Assembly (NCBI GenBank): GCA_002413745.1
Contig: DHXP01000073.1
Coordinates: 21,204 to 70,500 of the forward strand
Length of the DNA stretch: 49,297 nucleotides
DNA from: Flavobacterium sp. UBA5153
Lineage (GTDB): Bacteria > Bacteroidota > Bacteroidia > Flavobacteriales > Flavobacteriaceae
Reading direction: 5' to 3'
The notes below the pieces were generated by a model that made no database searches, was not told the origin of the DNA, and was given only the letters and a program-made list of their open reading frames with translations. Positions 44,268 to 49,297 of the stretch are shown piece after piece. Both the position numbers and the translations under genes were made by a program. Numbering within the stretch: position 1 is the first letter of the stretch; each line of letters opens with the position of its first letter.

Positions 44268-45422
44268 ATGAATTCAGAACAATTATTCAATCAATATAAA
44301 GAACAATCATTGCAGGGGCGTTATATTACTTTGGAATCAATTGAGCCATTATTAAAAAATTTTGACACCAATAATCAAGTGAGAATTATTGGAAAATCGG
44401 TACTCGATAACCCAATTTATGCCTACCAAATTGGGTATGGTAAAACTAAAATTTTGCTTTGGTCCCAAATGCATGGAAATGAAAGCACAACAACAAAAGC
44501 CCTTTTTGATTTTTTAAATGTGCTAAATGGCGATTCTAAACTAGCCAATCAATTACTAGCCACATTTACTTTTTGTTGTATACCAATGTTGAATCCCGAT
44601 GGAGCAAAACTATATACACGTGAAAACGCCAATAAAGTTGACTTAAATCGGGATTCTCAAAATCTATCACAACCGGAGAGTAAGGCACTGAGAGAAACTT
44701 TTGAAAGTTTTAAGCCGGATTACTGTTTTAACCTCCACGATCAGCGTACTATTTTTGGTGTGGGAAATACCGGCAAACCGGCAACCTTGTCCTTTTTGGC
44801 GCCAGCCTATAATGAAGCTCGGGAAATAAATGAATCACGACTGAAAGCGATCAATTTAATTGCCGAAATAAATGCTGTTTTGCAGCAATATATTCCCAAC
44901 CAAATAGGCCGTTTTGATGATTCGTTCAATATAGACTGCATTGGAGATACTTTTCAATCGTTGGGAGTGCCTACGGTATTGATTGAAGCAGGACATTTTG
45001 CAAACGATTATCTTAGGGAAGAAACGCGTAAATATGTTTTTATAGCCTTTATTTCGGCGTTTAGAATACTAAGCGAAAACGATATAGTTGTCAATAAATT
45101 TGATAATTATTTGAGTATTCCTCAAAATAAAGTTGTTTTTTATGATTTTATATATAAAAATATCAAAATAAATTATGATAGTATTGAAATAATCACGAAT
45201 TTTGCTGCGCAATACAAAGAAGAACTAATAGAAGGTAAGCTTTGTTTTAATGCTTATATTGTCAAGATAGGAGAATTAGATAATTATTTTGGACATTTTG
45301 AATATAATGCGAATGAAGCACGATACAAAGATGAATATGATAATGTTCCTAAATTAGGTCAAACAGCTGATTTTTATTTAGATAACAATGTAAAGTTTGT
45401 TAATGGTTCGATGAAGGCATAA
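44268..45422 (+). CDS. M14-family zinc carboxypeptidase-like protein
   Basis: This 384-residue protein has no signal peptide. Zinc ligands appear in SQMHGNEST (His69, Glu72) and CFNLHDQR (His157). NPDGA and VDLNRDSQ are family motifs, and VLIEAGHF holds a Glu in the region expected for the catalytic residue. The C-terminal part (about 260-384) is a separate domain. It probably cuts an amide bond in a peptide or small conjugate in the cytoplasm; the substrate is unknown. The Lrp/AsnC regulator gene follows after about 60 bases. Confidence 0.85.
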   Translation: MNSEQLFNQYKEQSLQGRYITLESIEPLLKNFDTNNQVRIIGKSVLDNPIYAYQIGYGKTKILLWSQMHGNESTTTKALFDFLNVLNGDSKLANQLLATFTFCCIPMLNPDGAKLYTRENANKVDLNRDSQNLSQPESKALRETFESFKPDYCFNLHDQRTIFGVGNTGKPATLSFLAPAYNEAREINESRLKAINLIAEINAVLQQYIPNQIGRFDDSFNIDCIGDTFQSLGVPTVLIEAGHFANDYLREETRKYVFIAFISAFRILSENDIVVNKFDNYLSIPQNKVVFYDFIYKNIKINYDSIEIITNFAAQYKEELIEGKLCFNAYIVKIGELDNYFGHFEYNANEARYKDEYDNVPKLGQTADFYLDNNVKFVNGSMKA

Positions 45423-45485
45423 AATTTAAATTACTTTTTATGTAAAATTTTTGTAATTGCAACTAATAATATTAATTTGAGAATT

Positions 45486-45965
45486 ATGAGTAAGTTTCGT
45501 TTAGATGAAGTAGATCACCAAATTTTGGACATGTTGATAGACAACACAAGGATTCCATTTACAGATATAGCAAAGAAATTATTGATTTCTGCAGGAACTG
45601 TACATGTTAGAGTGAAAAAGATGGAAGATGCAGGAATCATAATGGGTTCTTCGTTAGTCCTTGATTATGATAAATTGGGCTATTCCTTTATTGCCTACGT
45701 TGGCGTTTTTCTTAATAACACATCACAAACAAAGTTTGTTTTGCAACGAATTAACGAGATTCCATTTGTAACGGTAGCTTCTGTAACCACTGGAAAATTC
45801 AATATCTTTTGTAAGATAAGAGCGAAGGACACTAAACATGCAAAAGATGTGATATTCATGATTGATGATATAGAAGGTGTTTATAGAACAGAAACTATGA
45901 TTTCACTTGAGGAAAGTATAAACGACAAAAAGCGTTTGATGCATACTATTTTTAAAAATATGTAA
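45486..45965 (+). CDS. Lrp/AsnC-family transcriptional regulator
   Basis: This 159-residue protein has an N-terminal helix-turn-helix (LDEVDHQILDMLIDNTRIPF then AGTVHVRVKKMEDAGII) and a C-terminal RAM ligand-binding domain (about 70-150, with VASVTTGKFNIFCKIRAKD). It likely senses an amino acid and forms octamers. The ORF is open from a TTG at 45477, but the ATG at 45486 is preferred. A terminator follows it. Confidence 0.92.
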   Translation: MSKFRLDEVDHQILDMLIDNTRIPFTDIAKKLLISAGTVHVRVKKMEDAGIIMGSSLVLDYDKLGYSFIAYVGVFLNNTSQTKFVLQRINEIPFVTVASVTTGKFNIFCKIRAKDTKHAKDVIFMIDDIEGVYRTETMISLEESINDKKRLMHTIFKNM

Positions 45966-45992
45966 TTCACTTGAAAGCTATTTATTAAATAC

Positions 45993-46024
45993 AACCTCAA
46001 GTGAATTCTTGAGGTTTTTTTTTT
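45993..46024 (+). terminator. Rho-independent terminator after the Lrp/AsnC gene
   Basis: AACCTCAAG / CTTGAGGTT with a 6-base loop runs into ten or more T residues. Confidence 0.85.
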
Positions 46025-46063
46025 TGATTAACTATTACCAACTATAATAAAATTTAAGACAAT

Positions 46064-48649
46064 ATGTATACGCTTCCAAAAATTGAACGTTTCAACCAAG
46101 AAGTTCTTTCTAAATATCATATTTACAACAGTGTTTTTATCACATTACCCTTTCATTCCATAGATAATACCGGAGTTTTACTTCCATTGTTTGCAGATGT
46201 TTGTGACAATGGTTTCAAAAAGCAAGAAACTCCCAAAGAAATTGTTGATTTTTTTGCCAAGAAATATCTACACAACGCTTCAGAATCAGAAAAAATAGAT
46301 TTAATGTTTCGTTTTATTCAATATATAGAACGTCAAGTTGTTCTTTTTGATGCTATTGAAGATGCCGCCTTTCCTGTTGTAAATAATATGGAGGGTAGGG
46401 GTTCGTTGCGTGATATTAAAGAACAATCAGATGCTAAGAACAGGAAAGAAGAGTTAATTGATTTCTTGGAAAATTTCAATGTAAGAACAGTTTTAACAGC
46501 TCATCCAACACAGTTTTACCCTGGCTCTGTTCTCGGTATTATCAATGATTTGACTTATGCCATCCGAAAAAATAATTTGCTTGACATTAAACAATTGTTG
46601 GCTCAACTGGGAAAAACTCCTTTTATCCAAACCGAAAAACCCAATCCGTTTGATGAAGCGGTAAGTTTGATTTGGTATCTCGAAAACGTATTTTATGAAA
46701 CTTCGGGAGAAATGGTTCATTACCTCCAAAAAAATATATTCGATGGGAACTCAATTCAAAATCCATTAATAAAACTTGGTTTTTGGCCAGGAGGAGACCG
46801 TGATGGAAACCCTTTTGTGACAACTGAAATTACGCTGAAAGTAGCAGAGCGACTTCGAATTTCGATATTAAAATGTTATTATATCGAAATGAGAAATTTA
46901 AAAAGAAAGCTAACGTTCTATGAAGTAGACGTTTTAGTTGCGGAACTTGAATTTAAATTATATCGTTCTGTTTTTTATTCAGAAGGCGAAATTCACATCA
47001 CTTTAAATGAGTTTAAAATACAATTAAATAAAATTAAAACCATAATAATTGAAAGACACCAATCTTTGTATTTGGATGAATTGGATGCGCTTTTGATTAA
47101 AGTAAATTTGTTTGGATTTCATTTTGCCACTTTAGATATTCGTCAAAACAGCAGAGTTCATGATTCAGTATTTAAGGATGTGGTTGATTATTTCGTGAAT
47201 TCAAATTCAAATATTTTTCCAAAGAATTATTTTCAATTGTCAGAAGAGGAGAAGATTGAAGTCCTTTCCAATGCCTCGGGAAATATTGATCCAAATACCT
47301 TTGAAAATGAAATAACAAAATCGACTATCGAGTCTATACAGGCCATCAAACAAATTCAGGCAAAAAATGGTGAATTTGGTGCAAATCGCTATATCATTAG
47401 TAATAATGAAAGTGCGCTTAATGTAATGGAAACTTTTGCGCTTATCCGATTAAACGATTGGGAAAATCCATTGGTCGACATTATTCCGCTATTTGAATCG
47501 GTTGATGATTTGCAAAATGCACATGAAGTTATGGAAAAATTGTACACCAATCCTGCTTATGCCAATCACTTACAAAACAGAAATAAAAAGCAAACGATAA
47601 TGCTTGGTTTTTCTGATGGTACAAAGGACGGTGGATATTTAATGGCTAATTGGAGTATTTATAAAGCGAAGGAAGAACTTACTGCCATTTCCAGAAAGTA
47701 CGGAATTAAAGTTATTTTCTTTGATGGTCGTGGTGGTCCACCTGCGCGTGGTGGTGGAAAAACACATAAATTCTACGCTTCTTTGGGGCCAAATATCGAA
47801 AACAACGAGATTCAGGTTACAGTTCAGGGACAAACCATAAGTTCTAATTTTGGAACTTTGGATTCATGTCGAAATAATTTGGAAAATTTATTGAGTGCCG
47901 GGGTTACTAACCAAATTTTTAGCAAGGGTGAAAATGAGTTGAGCACCAGTGAAAAAGAGGTGTTGGACCAATTGGCAGAATTGGGATACCAGAAATATTT
48001 GGATTTTAAGAATCATCCAAAATTCATTCCTTATTTAGAACAAATGAGTACTATAAAGTATTATGCCAAAACAAATATAGGAAGTCGTCCTTCAAAAAGA
48101 AACAAGTCTGATGAATTGAATTTCAAGGATTTAAGAGCTATCCCGTTTGTGGGTTCCTGGAGCCAACTGAAACAAAATGTGCCCGGTTTTTTTGGAGTGG
48201 GTTTCGCATTAAGACACTTTGAAGAAAATGACCAATGGGAAAAGGTTCAGGATTTATACAATAATTCATTGTTCTTTAAAACATTGTTGGAAAACAGTAT
48301 GATGTCTTTGGCCAAGTCATTTTTTCCATTGACTGCTTATATGAAAAACGACCCTGAGTTTGGTTCTTTTTGGCAAATTATCTATGATGAATTTTTGGAA
48401 ACAAAAAGATTATTATTGAAAATTGCAGGACATAAGGAACTAATGGAAAACTATCCTGATGGCAAAGCTTCAATTGACATAAGAGAACGTATCGTATTGC
48501 CATTATTGACGATACAACAATATGCTTTGTTGAAAATTAATGAACTAAACAAAGAAAAAGACCCTGATCTGAACTTGATAAAAACATACGAAAAGATAGT
48601 TACCCGTTCGCTTTTTGGAAACACTAACGCCAGTAGAAACTCAGCTTAA
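46064..48649 (+). CDS. ppc: Phosphoenolpyruvate carboxylase
   Basis: This 861-residue cytoplasmic enzyme has the catalytic His147 in VLTAHPTQ. Other motifs are FWPGGDRDGNPFV, MLGFSDGTKDGGYLMANW and the glycine-rich loop FFDGRGGPPARGGGKTH. It ends in TNASRNSA, a variant of the usual conserved tail. It fixes bicarbonate onto PEP to give oxaloacetate and so replenishes the citric acid cycle. The length fits the family. The following DinB gene begins 11 bases after its stop. Confidence 0.95.
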   Translation: MYTLPKIERFNQEVLSKYHIYNSVFITLPFHSIDNTGVLLPLFADVCDNGFKKQETPKEIVDFFAKKYLHNASESEKIDLMFRFIQYIERQVVLFDAIEDAAFPVVNNMEGRGSLRDIKEQSDAKNRKEELIDFLENFNVRTVLTAHPTQFYPGSVLGIINDLTYAIRKNNLLDIKQLLAQLGKTPFIQTEKPNPFDEAVSLIWYLENVFYETSGEMVHYLQKNIFDGNSIQNPLIKLGFWPGGDRDGNPFVTTEITLKVAERLRISILKCYYIEMRNLKRKLTFYEVDVLVAELEFKLYRSVFYSEGEIHITLNEFKIQLNKIKTIIIERHQSLYLDELDALLIKVNLFGFHFATLDIRQNSRVHDSVFKDVVDYFVNSNSNIFPKNYFQLSEEEKIEVLSNASGNIDPNTFENEITKSTIESIQAIKQIQAKNGEFGANRYIISNNESALNVMETFALIRLNDWENPLVDIIPLFESVDDLQNAHEVMEKLYTNPAYANHLQNRNKKQTIMLGFSDGTKDGGYLMANWSIYKAKEELTAISRKYGIKVIFFDGRGGPPARGGGKTHKFYASLGPNIENNEIQVTVQGQTISSNFGTLDSCRNNLENLLSAGVTNQIFSKGENELSTSEKEVLDQLAELGYQKYLDFKNHPKFIPYLEQMSTIKYYAKTNIGSRPSKRNKSDELNFKDLRAIPFVGSWSQLKQNVPGFFGVGFALRHFEENDQWEKVQDLYNNSLFFKTLLENSMMSLAKSFFPLTAYMKNDPEFGSFWQIIYDEFLETKRLLLKIAGHKELMENYPDGKASIDIRERIVLPLLTIQQYALLKINELNKEKDPDLNLIKTYEKIVTRSLFGNTNASRNSA

Positions 48650-48659
48650 TTCCTATTTT

Positions 48660-49175
48660 ATGAAACTGAACGAATTGTCAAAAACCGAATATTCTTCTTT
48701 TAATGCAACATACATCAATGCGCTGGAAGATATAAGTCTAATCGAAGGATTGGAAAATGGGTTGGATAAAATGGTTTCTTTTATTTCAACCATTCCAGTT
48801 GAAAAATTGGAATATCGTTATGCAGAAGATAAATGGACAATCAAGGATATTTTGCTTCACCTTATTGATGCCGAACGTATTTTTGCTTATAGAGCATTAA
48901 GAATTGGGCGTGGAGATAAAACTCCTTTAGCAGGATTTGAAGAAAATGATTATGTTCCTAATGCTTTGGCAAATAGTAGAACCTTGGAGAGTCTATTGAC
49001 TGAATTTCGATATGTCAGAAAGTCAACATTATGTTTGTTCAAAAATTTTTCCGCTGAACAACTTGCTAATTTAGGGACGGCTTCGGATAATGTAATTTCT
49101 GTTCGAGCGATAGGTTTTCTAATTTCAGGACATCAAAATCATCATTTGAGAATAATTAGGGAGCGTTATTTGTAA
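48660..49175 (+). CDS. DinB-family (four-helix bundle) protein
   Basis: This 171-residue protein is of the DinB/YfiT-like type, with metal-ligand-like histidines in DILLHLIDAERIFAYRALR and in the C-terminal GHQNHHLRIIRERY. It is a putative metal-dependent transferase or hydrolase of unknown substrate. The ORF is open back to an ATG at 48615 that would overlap ppc. The ATG at 48660 avoids the overlap and keeps the whole domain. It is probably co-transcribed with ppc. Confidence 0.85.
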   Translation: MKLNELSKTEYSSFNATYINALEDISLIEGLENGLDKMVSFISTIPVEKLEYRYAEDKWTIKDILLHLIDAERIFAYRALRIGRGDKTPLAGFEENDYVPNALANSRTLESLLTEFRYVRKSTLCLFKNFSAEQLANLGTASDNVISVRAIGFLISGHQNHHLRIIRERYL

Positions 49176-49297
49176 TATTTTGGAGGGACATCTTTTTGAG
49201 AAAATATTTCTATCAATTTAGATTTATTTTTCAGTTTGAATCAAGAATAAATCCTAATTTTATTAAAACAAGACATTTAACAAAACAAAAAAGGAAC
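49176..49297. other. Window edge, no feature seen
   Basis: AT-rich non-coding sequence to the end of the window. Confidence 0.3.

Noticed and set aside
1-49297. CRISPR array, rRNA, tRNA, defence or secondary-metabolite system
   Set aside because: No regularly spaced direct repeats, tRNA-like cloverleaf, rRNA sequence or defence-gene motifs were seen.

Overview
The window looks like a chromosomal segment of a Flavobacterium-like member of the Bacteroidota. The grounds are low GC, a SusC/SusD pair, many Sec and lipoprotein signals on glycoside hydrolases, promoters of the TAnnTTTG (-7) type, little Shine-Dalgarno signal, and a Bacteroidota-style PEP carboxylase. No rRNA, tRNA, CRISPR array or intact mobile element was found.

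Positions 1-38,900 form one large polysaccharide utilization locus for glucuronoxylan. It opens with a Nudix-fold regulator whose Nudix box is degenerate (190-900). A SusC/SusD outer-membrane importer follows (1860-6880), then a chimeric GH105-type gene and a GH2 beta-galactosidase. A leftward block encodes a GPH sugar symporter, a cytoplasmic GH43 and a GH30 glucuronoxylanase (15940 to 12075). A second leftward block encodes GH67 and GH115 alpha-glucuronidases, two GH10 xylanases, mannonate dehydratase and an SDR likely to be fructuronate reductase (25630 to 16211). A rightward block carries a GH3 beta-xylosidase, glucuronate isomerase and a sialate O-acetylesterase-family (candidate acetylxylan) esterase. 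A LacI repressor, a lipoprotein GH43 and a GntR-type regulator with xylulokinase and xylose isomerase complete the set.

The logic is complete on paper. Surface xylanases cut the chain. GH67 and GH115 release (methyl)glucuronate, the esterase removes acetyl groups, and GH3 and GH43 finish oligomers to xylose. Xylose enters via XylA/XylB. Glucuronate goes through UxaC, the SDR and UxuA to 2-keto-3-deoxygluconate (KDG). The next two genes (KDG kinase and KDPG aldolase) appear only as a fused, decayed remnant at about 29600-29765. A LacI-type palindrome with the core CAAYCGRTTG occurs five times: upstream of SusC (two copies), upstream of the symporter, between GH67 and GH3, and inside the start of the lipoprotein GH43 gene. 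These sites outline a regulon probably controlled by the LacI protein encoded here.

From 38,900 onward the content is unrelated. It begins with a badly decayed transposase remnant, followed by a CAP-domain lipoprotein, KdsB, a K+ channel-like protein, a spermidine-synthase-like methyltransferase, a PlsC-like acyltransferase, an XRE regulator, an M14 carboxypeptidase, an Lrp/AsnC regulator, PEP carboxylase and a DinB-family protein.
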